A stretch of DNA of 33,403 nucleotides, taken from an uncultured Verrucomicrobiales bacterium. GTDB lineage: Bacteria; Verrucomicrobiota; Verrucomicrobiia; Verrucomicrobiales; DEV007. The DNA lies in the NCBI GenBank assembly GCA_938082635.1, contig CALLLI010000361.1, positions 1-33,403 of the forward strand, read 5' to 3'. The position numbers and the translations under genes are program-made. Under the pieces are notes generated by a model. That model worked only from the letters and a program-made list of their open reading frames with translations, was not told the DNA's origin and searched no databases. Below are positions 1-9,125 of the stretch, one piece after another (the first letter of the stretch is position 1; each line of letters opens with the position of its first letter).

Positions 1-117
1 CGGATGGTGATCGCCCGCATCCTGAACCCCGCCGGCTGGAGAGAGCATTGGGAAGGCAGAAAGAACCTTGGAGGCAATGCTATCATCATCTTTCAGGGTG
101 TCGAAGTTATCAGTTAG
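1..117 (+). CDS. 3' end of an unrecognised gene (partial)
   Basis: Frame 1 is open from the window edge to a TAG at 115-117, giving the last 38 residues of a protein that starts outside the window. The tail contains ARILNPAGWREHW and ends in IIIFQGVEVIS, a composition that looks protein-like, but I recognise no family. The base composition turns AT-rich straight after the stop, as expected at a gene end. It could also be a chance open frame, because only 117 bases are visible. Confidence 0.3.
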   Translation, partial: RMVIARILNPAGWREHWEGRKNLGGNAIIIFQGVEVIS

Positions 118-201
118 CCCCCCACATCCCGGACGTTACCATTATATTGTGATATTTTTCTCAATTACGTCTATTAATAATGAATATTTGATTGGCACAG
201 T

Positions 202-731
202 TTACCTAGGCCAATGCCACAGCCCGAGAGCTGTCGCTGTAGTGACCAGCCCCAAGTGAAGGCTGGAGGCGAACTGACCCTCTTAATTGCTGCCAGGAAG
301 GCTTCCGGGGCTATTGATGACGGCTCCACGCCTTCTTCGGGAATGTGTCCGTCCACTTCCGCAAGATCTTTGGCCAAGAATCCCCAGTGACGATTTCCAA
401 GTCGGCCGGTGTCTGGCCAACTGTTGCCGAGGGAGGTCCACCTGGCCGCTTATTACACCGTCTCTTCGCTAAGTTCTCGAATTGCCGCCTCCTTGGGACT
501 CTCGCCCTGGTCTACTTGTCCTGCTACGAACTCAAGGGTTTTGACTTCAACTGCAGGTCTATACTGCTTTACGAGGAGGATACGTTCATCGGGAAGAATG
601 GCAAACACGCCAACGTAGTCAGGTAGATTCAGAGCATAGTAAGGGGCTTCGTCATCGCCATCTACCGACTTCGATTACAATTGGAACCAAGGAGTTTCAA
701 ACACTGTGCGTCGTTCAGTAATTTCACACAT
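202..731 (-). pseudogene. Decayed NUDIX hydrolase (ADP-ribose pyrophosphatase-like)
   Basis: No single open frame covers this gene. Read on the minus strand from ATG at 731, it gives a NUDIX protein of about 176 codons, the usual family length. Visible pieces in order: RRTVFETPWFQL, then LPDYVGVFAILPDERILLVK, QYRPAVE, and a NUDIX box with G-x5-E and RELSEET (the final Gly reads Val). Further on come RWTSLG, TGRLGNRHWGF and EEGVEP, and the C-terminal helix FASSLHLGLV. Lesions: TAA at 677-675, a double TAA at 455-450 right after the NUDIX box, and a one-base frameshift near 276-282, after which the other frame runs to TAA at 204-202. NUDIX enzymes hydrolyse nucleoside diphosphate derivatives, using the box glutamates to bind Mg2+. 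With four lesions the gene is almost certainly dead. The next gene (minus strand, ending at 818) is 86 bases upstream. Confidence 0.85.
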
Positions 732-817
732 AGGGAGAGGGTGAGTTTCATGTTGAGCAAAGTCAAGGTGTCGACTATGGAGCTGAAAGCGTAGTGCTAG
801 GTAAGGAGGGCGTTCCC

Positions 818-1999
818 TCAGCTGCCTAATACGGATTCTAATGTCTCCATGTAGGGTTCGAATCCAAAGACGCTGCCCACTCGGTCAAAGGCCGCCGTGC
901 CCATGGCTGAAGCGGTATCGTCTTCCGTAAGCACGCGGTCTAACGCAGCGGCAAAGGCGTCACAGTCTTGCTCGGGTGCTAAGAGCCCTGTGATGTTATG
1001 GTCTAACCAATCTGGAATACCGCCGACATCAAAGGCGACCACTGGGCGCCCGTGCATCATCGCCTCTAGGCCGACCATGCCGAATGGCTCGGGCCAGCGG
1101 GAGGGAACGACGACGACTCGAGCGTCATTGTAATGCGCATCGAGCTCTTCATTTGGTGCCCAACCTAGGAAGCTTACGCGATCTGATAGTCCTAGGGATT
1201 CCGTCAGCGCCTTCAGCTTATCCTCTGCATTTCCTGCTCCGATGATCTTTGCTTCAAACGGCACGCGAACCTTGTTGAGCGTGTCGAGTAGGAGATCAAC
1301 TCCCTTGCCTCGCAAGAGCTGGCCCACATATAGAATTTGCGGCTTGGAGGGTACGGGCAATGGATCGCAGCCTAGGGAGAGCCTCACCACGGGAGCTAGC
1401 AAATGCACGCGGTCCTCATCGCAGCCGTTGGTCAGTAGCTCCTCTTTCATGTACTCGCTCGCGACAACGAGAGCATCGAGTTTAAAGTTAGCATGCATTT
1501 CGCGAATCTTTGATCGGATGCTAGTGTATCGGACGGGGAGGGGGCCATCTGGAGTTTTTTCGAGAAATCCGAGATCAGCCCAGCAACGCCAGCCAGCCTT
1601 GTGTTGACACAACTTGCCATTGCGGCGAAAGTATTTGTAGCCAGTGGGGCAACAAAGATCGTGGTCGTGGATCATTCGCACGGCGCGGACACCCGCATCA
1701 CGGCACACGTTCAGAAACGGCTCGATGCTTGGAATTTTGTGCAGGTAGACGCAATCCGGTTGGGTCTTCGAAACGATGTCTTTGAAAGTGGCAGCTTCAT
1801 TTCCCCCGCCTAACTCGCTGCAGCGCTTTGATGCTTGGAAGAGTTGATGGTAACCAAAGGCATCTCTTGTCCCGCTATCATTGCCGAAGGCAAGGTAGGC
1901 CTCGTGACCTTTGGCCCGAAGGCCTGCTGCACAGTCGGCAACATTCTGCTCCACGCCGCCGAAGAAACCGCCACGATCGTTCACAAACAGGATCTTCAT
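818..1999 (-). CDS. Glycosyltransferase family 4 protein
   Basis: This is an intact 393-residue GT-B fold glycosyltransferase of the GT4 group. The N-terminus (MKILFVNDRGGFFGGVEQ) holds the first Rossmann strand and the glycine-rich acceptor-side loop, and it begins the protein without a signal peptide. The C-terminal domain starts near residue 215 (ILYVGQLLRGKGVDLLL) and carries the E-x7-E motif around residue 302 (EPFGMVGLEAM), followed by GRPVVAFDVGGIPDWL, which contacts the nucleotide-sugar. GT4 enzymes are retaining and cytoplasmic, often adding sugars to lipopolysaccharide, capsule or exopolysaccharide. The sugar and acceptor cannot be read from the sequence. It stands alone between two decayed genes, and no other polysaccharide genes are visible. 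The stop is TGA. It uses ATG at 1999. Confidence 0.9.
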   Translation of the reverse strand: MKILFVNDRGGFFGGVEQNVADCAAGLRAKGHEAYLAFGNDSGTRDAFGYHQLFQASKRCSELGGGNEAATFKDIVSKTQPDCVYLHKIPSIEPFLNVCRDAGVRAVRMIHDHDLCCPTGYKYFRRNGKLCQHKAGWRCWADLGFLEKTPDGPLPVRYTSIRSKIREMHANFKLDALVVASEYMKEELLTNGCDEDRVHLLAPVVRLSLGCDPLPVPSKPQILYVGQLLRGKGVDLLLDTLNKVRVPFEAKIIGAGNAEDKLKALTESLGLSDRVSFLGWAPNEELDAHYNDARVVVVPSRWPEPFGMVGLEAMMHGRPVVAFDVGGIPDWLDHNITGLLAPEQDCDAFAAALDRVLTEDDTASAMGTAAFDRVGSVFGFEPYMETLESVLGS

Positions 2000-2108
2000 G
2001 CAGGAGAAAGAAGGTTCATCTTTTCAAAAGGTGACCGGACCAAAGTGATTGTCTAGAAATGCTCGTGTTTCGAATGGATAAATCGATTCGGTTGCCCTCG
2101 GGGAAACT

Positions 2109-3552
2109 CTAACTTTGATCGTCTGTTGGTACAAAGTAACCCCAGATGTCTGCGGTGGCTTGGGAGCCTTCGTGAACATGGAATTGATCGACGGTGGCGA
2201 AGCCATCGCTGCCGAGGTAGCCGAACTGGAGTTGAAGCTCATACTGTTGACCATTAAGCGTGGTTGAGAAGGCGTTGTTAAGACTACGGATACTGACATA
2301 GTCCGCGTTCTGATTCGCCGTGTTGCCCTCGTCGTTGGACGTGTTCTCCAATGCAAAGTTGAAGTTGAACGTTTCCATCACATTCGGTGTGCTGAAGGCA
2401 ATGGAGAGATCGAGCTCCACGTTGTTGTCCTCGGTGCCGGACCAGATCGTCGAATTGAAATACTCGAGCCCGCCGAGCCGGAACCAAGACTGTTCTTCTA
2501 CGTCTAGGAAGTTGGCCGCGTAGAAGGAGAGATGGCTTCCAGAATCGAACCTACCTGCTCCCTCACCCCACTCGAAGGTGCCGTTGAGACCGTTCTCAAC
2601 GTAGTCGGCGACCATGTTTTACCACCCACCGCGTTGAGGAACTGGCCAGAGATTGCCCAGCAAAGGACAGAGGCGCCGTTTCGTCTACCCGATAGAGTAC
2701 AGTTGTGGTGTAGCTTCTGTAGAGCTGATTTGAATTGTTCTTGTCGGCGTAGGCGACGACTTGAGAGCCACCAGAAACCGAGATCGGTGTGCCGGTGTGT
2801 ACTTGCCAGGGGGTGCTATCGATTGAATAGTGGATCGGCGTATTTACTGGGTTCTCATATGGGTTTGTTAGCAAAAGCAACATAGGATAGTCCGACGATG
2901 GATAACTGCCACCAGGTATGGAGAAGATTGGGGAAGCTAACTGGAGTGGGGTGTTATAGCCAGGTGCTAGGGTTGGATCGATGTCGGTCGTGACCACAGG
3001 TGTCGATGGTAGAACCGAAATCGCGGTCGTTTCGGCAAAGTCCCAAACGCAGCTGGAGGTTTTGGAAAAGCCCGGAGTTTGCGTTCCGCCTGCCTCTTCT
3101 ACATCAGTGTCAGCCGTGTTTTGATCGAGCATCTTGAAGAGCACTCCGTCAACGTCATCGGCTAGGTTGAATTGAAATCCTGCCGCGTCCCAAACCGCTC
3201 TAGGTCCGTGCTGACTAGCGCTCACATTGTAGGCAGTGAAGCGGCCGTCGAGGTAGGAACCGCGGAAACCAGGAAGGCTTCGACGAGCATCCGCGTCGCC
3301 GGTGGTCTTGAGCTTGGAAATGACTTATTGGGCCGTGAGATTGTCGGCGAGACTACCGCCGTTTGCTTGGTAAGCGGAGACGGATCGATTGAGAGACTCG
3401 ATATCCTAAACGAGGCGTTGGGTCCTAACTGAGTCCTGACTTCCAAGGATGAGCGTGATTGAGACCGCTCCGAGAATGCCCACCATCCCAACGGTGGCCA
3501 ACATCTTTGCCATGGTAAATCCACGGGGGCGCATAAGTAACTTCATCTGCAT
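2109..3552 (-). pseudogene. Decayed pseudopilin with C-terminal choice-of-anchor-like beta domain
   Basis: The minus-strand frame from ATG at 3552 begins MQMKLLMRPRG, then FTMAKMLATVGMVGILGA, a type IV pilin/pseudopilin prepilin-peptidase signal and N-terminal helix. The usual Glu at mature position 5 is Lys here. The coil segment that normally follows contains DIESLNRSVSAYQANGGSL. Lesions: TAG at 3408-3406 (RLV*DIESLNRS), TAA at 3327-3325 (LTAQ*VISKLKTT), and frame changes near 2625-2650, where QFLNAVGGKTWSP appears in a third frame. Downstream a long clean frame (2615-2109) encodes a secreted beta-rich domain (VENGLNGTFEWGEGAG, LSFYAANFL, GYLGSDGFATVDQFHV) resembling choice-of-anchor type K domains. 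One original protein of about 480 residues explains all pieces. The alternative is two genes, with the 168-residue beta-domain frame separate, but that frame has no signal peptide of its own. Confidence 0.75.
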
Positions 3553-3651
3553 TGGTGTGTTGGAAATTTCGTTTATTATGAATAATTTAAAAAAATAATC
3601 ATAAACTAAACCTTTATCTGAAAAACCCATGATTAATGGATTCGAAGATAC

Positions 3652-3669
3652 GGTTTCCGAACGGAAACC
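3652..3669. other. Small hairpin in divergent intergenic region
   Basis: A 7-bp perfect stem (GGTTTCC/GGAAACC) with a GAAC loop lies between the divergent pseudopilin (ending upstream at 3552) and the secreted protein starting at 3792. There is no T-run on either side, so it is a better candidate for a regulatory or mRNA 5' structure than for a terminator. Confidence 0.35.
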
Positions 3670-3791
3670 TTACGGATCCACATCTCAGCTGTGGGAATAG
3701 GGCCAAAAAATAGACAGGCAAAGCGGACGGCACTCTTTTGAAGAATTCGTGTACCTTCCGGGCGCGAATGATCTTTTAGGGGGTAATTCCT

Positions 3792-6700
3792 ATGAAGACC
3801 TCATTCTTATCACGATGTCGGACAGGACGACGCCTCGCCGGCGCCTTTCTGTGTTATCTTACTTTGCAGACCAGTGGTCTCACTCAGGCTCCTAGTTGGG
3901 GAATTCCACTGACCCAACCCGGAATCGCCGCTGCTACTTGTGCCGGTCCTTCCGAGGATCTCACCGGAGTGACGATCCCGCCCAGCTCGGCCTACACCTT
4001 CGGATTGGTAGACCTGCGTAGTCCGAGCCTTCCTGACTACGGTGGCTGCGTGCCTGGAGCGCCCCTTTGGAATGCTCCCATGTTTCACCATTCTTCTTGG
4101 AATGCGAAAGACCTGGGCAATGTTTTCGGTATCACCCTGGATGCCCGCGGTAATATCTACTTGGCTGCCCACGGGCTCTATGGTGCCTACCGCCCTTTGC
4201 ATCACCGCTATGGTGACATCGGTGGCGGTGCCGCAGACCTCAGTGCAGCTGGTACCATTTATAAGGTGGATCGCCTGACAAGTGCTGTCTCTGTCTTTGC
4301 CGTTGTGCCAGGGCAACAAGCCATGACCCTCAGTGGGGGGCTCGTTTCTGGGCCTGGTCTTGGAAATGTGACCTACGATGCAGAGAACAACCAGTTCTTC
4401 ACTACGAGTTTGGAAGACGGGAAGATCTACCGCATCAATGGGAGTGGTGCCATCGTGCAAACGTTTGACCCACTCACTGCTGACAATGGCGCCGCTGGTC
4501 TGCCTTCTCTTCGCGAACGCCTTTGGGGCATCGAAGTCGAGCGCGGTGCCGTCTATTATGCCGTCTGGAATTCTGGAACAACGACGGACCCTAGCAAGAT
4601 TCGTAGAATCAATATTCTCCCTGGCGGAGCATTGAACCTGGGAAGTGACACCGAAGTTCTCACCATTCCAGGAAAGAGTTATGCCTACCATTCGGTGCCC
4701 ATTGCAGATCTGACCTTCTCGAATGACGGCCGCACCATGGTCCTCGGCGAGCGTTCGATGCTCAATTCGACCTACTCGTACAATCACCGCAGTGGTACAC
4801 TCCTCGCTGAACTCAGCGGCGGCACCTGGTCAGTGACCAAGACGATGGCCACCGGCTGTAATGCGGCTCAAGGCGAGGGCTACGGTGGCGTCGCCTACGG
4901 CAACTTTGCTGGAAATCCTGAAGGGACCATTTGGACCACTTCAGCAGATATGCGCAGCGGCTATGGGCCGCACGGCCTCTTTGGAGTGCAGACGGCGGAA
5001 TTCCCCACCTCTGGCAAAGCAGCTAATTCCTGGAAAGTGCCCTACGATCCTGGCTACACCGATCACTATCTCAACGACCTCAAGGGTAGTGGCGGCGATA
5101 TCGAAATCGTACACGACACGCGCTGTGCCAATCTACAGATCGGTCGCATTGATTGCCCAGAAGAACCGCGCGCGCCTTACGAGACCACGCTGAGTATCAC
5201 AAACCTTTCGGTGAACACCGCCGTCTACGCGGTCCTCACGCCTTGCCCTCAAGGCCAGCTTCCTAGCGGTGCTACGACGGGCCAACCACGTCCCGTAGGT
5301 GTCATCACCTTGCCTAGCGCCATCGGCACGGGCGATACGACGTCGATCAATATCGCCATTCCTTGGGACGCCGGTGATGTCTTCTGTTTCCAAGTCACTC
5401 TCCTAACCAAAGATGGCGAAGAGTGCTGCACGGAGAAGACTTGTGTGCGTCTGCCAGACTGCGCTTGTGCCCAACTCGTCGATCACAAGATAGATTGTGA
5501 AGTCCAAGCGGACGGCACAGTGAAATACACGATTGGGTTGGTCGTCAAGAACCTTACGGCAGCAGGCGGTTCGCCTTATCCCTTTGGTTATGCCACGATC
5601 TTGCCACCTGCTGGCTTCTCGCCTTCGCTCCTCAGTCCCACTGGCGGCTCCATCGCTCCAGGTGCGACAGGCACGTTTGAAACTTGCTATTACGGTGCTC
5701 CTGGCAAGCGTTGCTTCGATCTTGCCCTGCACGATCCTAACTTCACCACTTGTTGTTCGATCGAAGTTTGTCTCGATCTACCAAAGTGTGGTGAGCCGAG
5801 CAAGCCTGACACCTGTGCCATTCGTAGTCGCCTCGCTTGTTGCCCACCAGATGGCGTCACGCCAGTGCCCTTCACGATTTGCAATAACTCCTCGGCACCT
5901 CGCACTTACACTTGGACGGCTTCCGGAATCGCTTCTGCTGATTGCACTCAAACGCTGACGGCTGCCCACTTCAGCCCCTCCAGCGGCACGATCGGGCCCG
6001 TGCCTCCAGGCGGTTGCCTCACTGGCGTCGTTAAAGTTCGCTGCGCAAACTTTGCACCAGGAGACTGTGCTAGATTCCAGATCTGTTTCACACACAACCC
6101 TCTCGTGCCGCCGACTTGCTGCATCAGCACTGTGTATCGCCCAGGCTTGGACGAGCCCGTCGTGAAGATCGATGAGACTCCAATCGCCGTTCCCATCGGT
6201 GGCGTCGTGCCCGTGAAGATCAGTCTAACCAATCCTGGTACCAAGGTGATCCGTGTGCCCGTCCTCTTCTTCTCGGAAGATGGCGCCCTCGACCTCGGCG
6301 AAGCCGATACTCCGGGCATCGCCACCCGCGTGGTTTCTCTCAGTCCTGGAGCAAGCCAAGACCTCACCATCGACGTCCGATTGCCTGAAGATTCAGGGTC
6401 GGACTACGCCCCTCTCGCCATCTTTGTAGGCGCAGAGAGCTTGGAAGACTTGGCGAAAGTCGGTGCGCCTATCATTGTGCCGATTCGTTCCGGGCGGCTG
6501 AAAGAAGCCGTTATCAATGTCGCTGCTCTTCGTGTCGATACCATTGACGTCTTGCCTGGAGAACAAGCTGAAGTCGTCATGGCAGTGCCTACCTTGAGTG
6601 GCCACCGCTACCGCGTCGAGCAGTCGGAGTCGATGCAGCCTGGTTGGAAAGTGTCCTCCTGCAGTGTACAAGACGTGGTCACGGGCCCAGACGGCGTTTT

Positions 6701-6794
6701 CATCGGCACCGGCGGCACGGTCACATGCAAAGTGCCTTGTGGTGCGAATGAAGGCGTTATGTTCTTCCGCATCCGTGACCTCAGCCTTGATTAA
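3792..6794 (+). CDS. Large secreted Cys-rich beta-propeller/Ig-like protein
   Basis: This is an intact 1000-residue secreted protein of unrecognised function. A purine-rich Shine-Dalgarno run (TTAGGGGG, 3777-3784) sits 7 bases before ATG 3792. Residues 1-33 form a signal peptide (basic start, hydrophobic core, SGLTQA end). Residues about 34-440 contain blades such as GNVFGITLDARGNIYLAAHG and NGSGAIVQTFDP, resembling NHL/SMP-30 propellers. From about 445 to 775 come at least three Ig-like modules rich in cysteine pairs (CCTEKTCVRLPDC, CCSIEVCLDLPKC, RLACCPPDG). About 790-900 is a CARDB-like module on conserved Pro/Gly turns. The last 90 residues form the verrucomicrobial C-terminal module (YRVEQSESMQPGWKV through MFFRIRDL). 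The next gene, 34 bases on, shares the Cys module and the C-terminal module, so the pair is probably co-transcribed. A role at the outer surface is inference. Confidence 0.85.
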   Translation: MKTSFLSRCRTGRRLAGAFLCYLTLQTSGLTQAPSWGIPLTQPGIAAATCAGPSEDLTGVTIPPSSAYTFGLVDLRSPSLPDYGGCVPGAPLWNAPMFHHSSWNAKDLGNVFGITLDARGNIYLAAHGLYGAYRPLHHRYGDIGGGAADLSAAGTIYKVDRLTSAVSVFAVVPGQQAMTLSGGLVSGPGLGNVTYDAENNQFFTTSLEDGKIYRINGSGAIVQTFDPLTADNGAAGLPSLRERLWGIEVERGAVYYAVWNSGTTTDPSKIRRINILPGGALNLGSDTEVLTIPGKSYAYHSVPIADLTFSNDGRTMVLGERSMLNSTYSYNHRSGTLLAELSGGTWSVTKTMATGCNAAQGEGYGGVAYGNFAGNPEGTIWTTSADMRSGYGPHGLFGVQTAEFPTSGKAANSWKVPYDPGYTDHYLNDLKGSGGDIEIVHDTRCANLQIGRIDCPEEPRAPYETTLSITNLSVNTAVYAVLTPCPQGQLPSGATTGQPRPVGVITLPSAIGTGDTTSINIAIPWDAGDVFCFQVTLLTKDGEECCTEKTCVRLPDCACAQLVDHKIDCEVQADGTVKYTIGLVVKNLTAAGGSPYPFGYATILPPAGFSPSLLSPTGGSIAPGATGTFETCYYGAPGKRCFDLALHDPNFTTCCSIEVCLDLPKCGEPSKPDTCAIRSRLACCPPDGVTPVPFTICNNSSAPRTYTWTASGIASADCTQTLTAAHFSPSSGTIGPVPPGGCLTGVVKVRCANFAPGDCARFQICFTHNPLVPPTCCISTVYRPGLDEPVVKIDETPIAVPIGGVVPVKISLTNPGTKVIRVPVLFFSEDGALDLGEADTPGIATRVVSLSPGASQDLTIDVRLPEDSGSDYAPLAIFVGAESLEDLAKVGAPIIVPIRSGRLKEAVINVAALRVDTIDVLPGEQAEVVMAVPTLSGHRYRVEQSESMQPGWKVSSCSVQDVVTGPDGVFIGTGGTVTCKVPCGANEGVMFFRIRDLSLD

Positions 6795-6828
6795 GAAGCG
6801 CCCCTTCAAACCCCACCCCTAGTTAGCC

Positions 6829-7527
6829 ATGAATGCGCGCATCTTCGCCCCTAGCTCCCGCCGCCAACTCCTGGCGGCGGGGGTCCTCTTCTGGACCTCC
6901 CTTGTCCTCAGCTCAGCGTTTGACATTACCCTAAAAGAACTTCGAATCACCTGCGTCGCAGAAGCTCCGACACCCACCTACACGGTCGATATGACTGTGG
7001 TGAATGGAATGGATTGCCCCATGGGCTGGATCACGCTGCACTCGAGCGCCACGTTCAGCCCTCACATCATCAACCTTACCGCCTATGTCGTGGCAGGAGG
7101 CGAAGCGAGCTATACCACAAGGCTGACTGGAGCGGCTCCCGGGACGATGCATTCCCTAGTGCTTATGGCACACTGCCTCAGCAAAGATGAGATCTGCAAC
7201 CCCTGCCGACTCGACATCAAGCTCGACCTCCCCTCCTGCGATCCTCCGACTCCTCGTCCCGTGAGACCGCGTCCCGTCCGAGCCTTTGGCGTTGAGAAGG
7301 AACGATTCTTTCTGAGCCTGCCCAAGGTAGCCGATGAAACGAAACCCGTCCGCTTCGTCGTGGAATCTAGTGAAGACATGGCTGTCTGGAAAGTCGTCGC
7401 CTCAAGTGCCAGTGCCGATGGTGTGCCTACCATGGACTCCGTTGATGCTGATCACACCGTCTGGGTTCCCAAAGACAACATGAAACACTGCCTCTTCTAC
7501 CGAGTCCGCGAAGTTCCCGTGGAATGA
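6829..7527 (+). CDS. Secreted Cys-rich protein sharing modules with its upstream neighbour
   Basis: This 232-residue protein has a signal peptide at residues 1-30 (RRQLLAAGVLFWTSLVLSSA). One Ig-like module follows at about 31-140 (LKELRITCVAE, CPMGWITLHSS, then CNPCRLDIKLDLPSC), matching the Cys-rich modules of the 1000-residue protein upstream, including the closing LDLPxC. A proline/arginine linker (PTPRPVRPRPVR) joins it to a C-terminal module of about 85 residues (RFVVESSEDMAVWKVV to CLFYRVREV), equivalent to the last 90 residues of the neighbour. It therefore looks like a one-repeat miniature of the larger protein. The 34-base gap and the strong hairpin at 7565-7598 suggest one two-gene transcript. 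Function is unknown; surface or matrix partners are a guess. It ends at TGA. Confidence 0.85.
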   Translation: MNARIFAPSSRRQLLAAGVLFWTSLVLSSAFDITLKELRITCVAEAPTPTYTVDMTVVNGMDCPMGWITLHSSATFSPHIINLTAYVVAGGEASYTTRLTGAAPGTMHSLVLMAHCLSKDEICNPCRLDIKLDLPSCDPPTPRPVRPRPVRAFGVEKERFFLSLPKVADETKPVRFVVESSEDMAVWKVVASSASADGVPTMDSVDADHTVWVPKDNMKHCLFYRVREVPVE

Positions 7528-7564
7528 TTCTTGCCTCAATCCTGCCCTAACAACCCCAAACCCC

Positions 7565-7598
7565 ACGGCCCGCCTACACCTTGCAGTAGGCGGGCCGT
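7565..7598 (+). terminator. Strong GC-rich hairpin after the Cys-rich gene pair
   Basis: A perfect 13-bp stem (ACGGCCCGCCTAC with GTAGGCGGGCCGT) encloses an 8-base loop 37 bases after the stop of the 232-residue protein. The following bases are TCTGCG rather than a T-run, so it may work as a Rho-assisted terminator or as an mRNA 3' stabiliser rather than a classical intrinsic terminator. Confidence 0.65.
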
Positions 7599-7649
7599 TC
7601 TGCGTCGCGACCACCTTGACACTTCTAAGCAACCGTCCGTAGTTCCCCG

Positions 7650-9110
7650 ATGCTCATCCCATCCCGGAGGGCGATGCTCCGTCATCGTCGTGATCAAGCA
7701 CCAAGCGCTCTGCCTTGCCGAACGCTCTTAATCTTGGTTTCCGTTCTCTTACCACTAGCGCTCTTTCTCGTCGCGCCAGCCGTTCAAGCTGAAGACAAGG
7801 CTCAGAATGAGCTCTCTCTCGTAACTTTCGAGGAAGTGTGGTCGACCATCCACACCTCCTATTACGATGCGGATTTCGGCGGGCTTGACTGGGAGGCCAT
7901 CGGTGAGAAATACCGACCCGACGCTAGCAAAGCAACCAATGCTGCCGAGTTGCGTCCCATTCTTAACGCCATGCTCAAAGAGTTAGGCGAAAGTCACTTC
8001 GGCGTCATCCCAAGCTCGGAAGACTTAGAGGAACAAGCGCTCATCGGCCAAGCTGAAATCGAAGTGGATTCTGAAACTCCTCCTGCTGATGAGAACGACC
8101 GTAGTGACGACGAGAAGGCGCCCTCTGGAAGCTATTCCGGTATTCATCTTCGTATGTTAGGGCCAGACGTCCTGATCAGCCGAGTCATGCCTGATTCCCC
8201 AGCAGCCAAGGCAGGGCTTCGGGCGGGCCAACGAGTGTCACGCATTGGCAAGCTCGATGTAGAAACTTTCCTCGCGAAATCCGCGTCTATGGCTAGCAAG
8301 TCTTTCTCGAAAGATTACTTCGTGCTAAGTGTGTTAGGAGAACTCATAGGTGAGCCTAATAAGGGAGATTCTCTCGTCATCACGGTGGTCGACCCACGCG
8401 GTCGCCAACAACCCAAGACCGTCCGCTACCGTCCCATTCAGTATCCTGGCAAAATGTCTGCGGCAATGGCGAACATGGGTAGCATGCCAATCCGCTATGA
8501 AGATAAACAGTTGCCCCTGCCTCACGGCGACGTTCTTTACCTTGGATTTAACATCTTCTTGCCCGATGTCATGAGCCAGTTGCGAACCTCAATCAACGAA
8601 CGCAGTGATGATGTGATTGGATTGATTGTCGATCTCAGAGGAAACCCTGGCGGCATCGGTCTGATGGCGAGTGGCCTGGCTGGCCTCCTTACAGAGAAAC
8701 AATATTCCTTGGGCCAGATGACCATGCGCTCGGGTAAGATCAACTTTGTCGCCTTCCCGCAGCAAAACGCGTTTCTCGGACCTATCGCTGTGCTCGTCGA
8801 TGCCATGAGCGCTTCCACGTCAGAGATCTTTGCGGCGGGATTGCAGGAAGCGGGCCGAGCCCGCGTTTTCGGTCGTCCCACCATGGGTGCCGCCCTGCCA
8901 TCGTTTATCCGTAAGCTTCCCAATGGCGATCGCCTCCAGCACGCGATCGCCGACATGCGCACCACAAAGGGTCGCCGGGTTGAAGGCCGTGGCGTCATCC
9001 CTGACAAGAAGATCCCCCTACAGCCTAATAAACTCTTCGCCGGTCAGGACCCCGTCCTGGACAAAGCCATGCAATGGCTTCAGCGTCAAACTAACGTAAA
9101 CACACCATAG
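7650..9110 (+). CDS. S41 family peptidase with PDZ domain, secreted
   Basis: This is a 486-residue serine peptidase of clan SK/S41. Residues 1-47 hold a basic N-terminus and hydrophobic signal (LLILVSVLLPLALFLVAPAVQA); an alternative ATG at 7674 would also leave it intact. A helical N-terminal domain ends in LGESHFGVI with His115, then an acidic linker at 125-160. A PDZ domain runs about 161-255 (PDSPAAKAGLRAGQRV). The catalytic core has DLRGNPGG (328-335) and DAMSASTSEIF with Ser389. The CtpA/Prc lysine position reads Ala (GRPTMGAA), but His115 and Glu445 (VEGRGVIPD) fit a tricorn-type Ser/His/Glu arrangement. It likely degrades or processes proteins in the periplasm. The next gene begins 15 bases later, so the two probably share a transcript. 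Confidence 0.9.
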   Translation: MLIPSRRAMLRHRRDQAPSALPCRTLLILVSVLLPLALFLVAPAVQAEDKAQNELSLVTFEEVWSTIHTSYYDADFGGLDWEAIGEKYRPDASKATNAAELRPILNAMLKELGESHFGVIPSSEDLEEQALIGQAEIEVDSETPPADENDRSDDEKAPSGSYSGIHLRMLGPDVLISRVMPDSPAAKAGLRAGQRVSRIGKLDVETFLAKSASMASKSFSKDYFVLSVLGELIGEPNKGDSLVITVVDPRGRQQPKTVRYRPIQYPGKMSAAMANMGSMPIRYEDKQLPLPHGDVLYLGFNIFLPDVMSQLRTSINERSDDVIGLIVDLRGNPGGIGLMASGLAGLLTEKQYSLGQMTMRSGKINFVAFPQQNAFLGPIAVLVDAMSASTSEIFAAGLQEAGRARVFGRPTMGAALPSFIRKLPNGDRLQHAIADMRTTKGRRVEGRGVIPDKKIPLQPNKLFAGQDPVLDKAMQWLQRQTNVNTP

Positions 9111-9125
9111 TCTCAATCTGACCTC

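Noticed and set aside
3810..4787. A 325-codon open frame on the minus strand
   Set aside because: It is antisense to the large secreted protein, has no recognisable domain and the composition of a shadow frame; the plus-strand frame has signal peptide, SD and modules.
5533..5958. Alternate plus-strand frame inside the 1000-residue protein
   Set aside because: Serine/leucine-rich shadow with no family resemblance, wholly contained in a well-supported gene.
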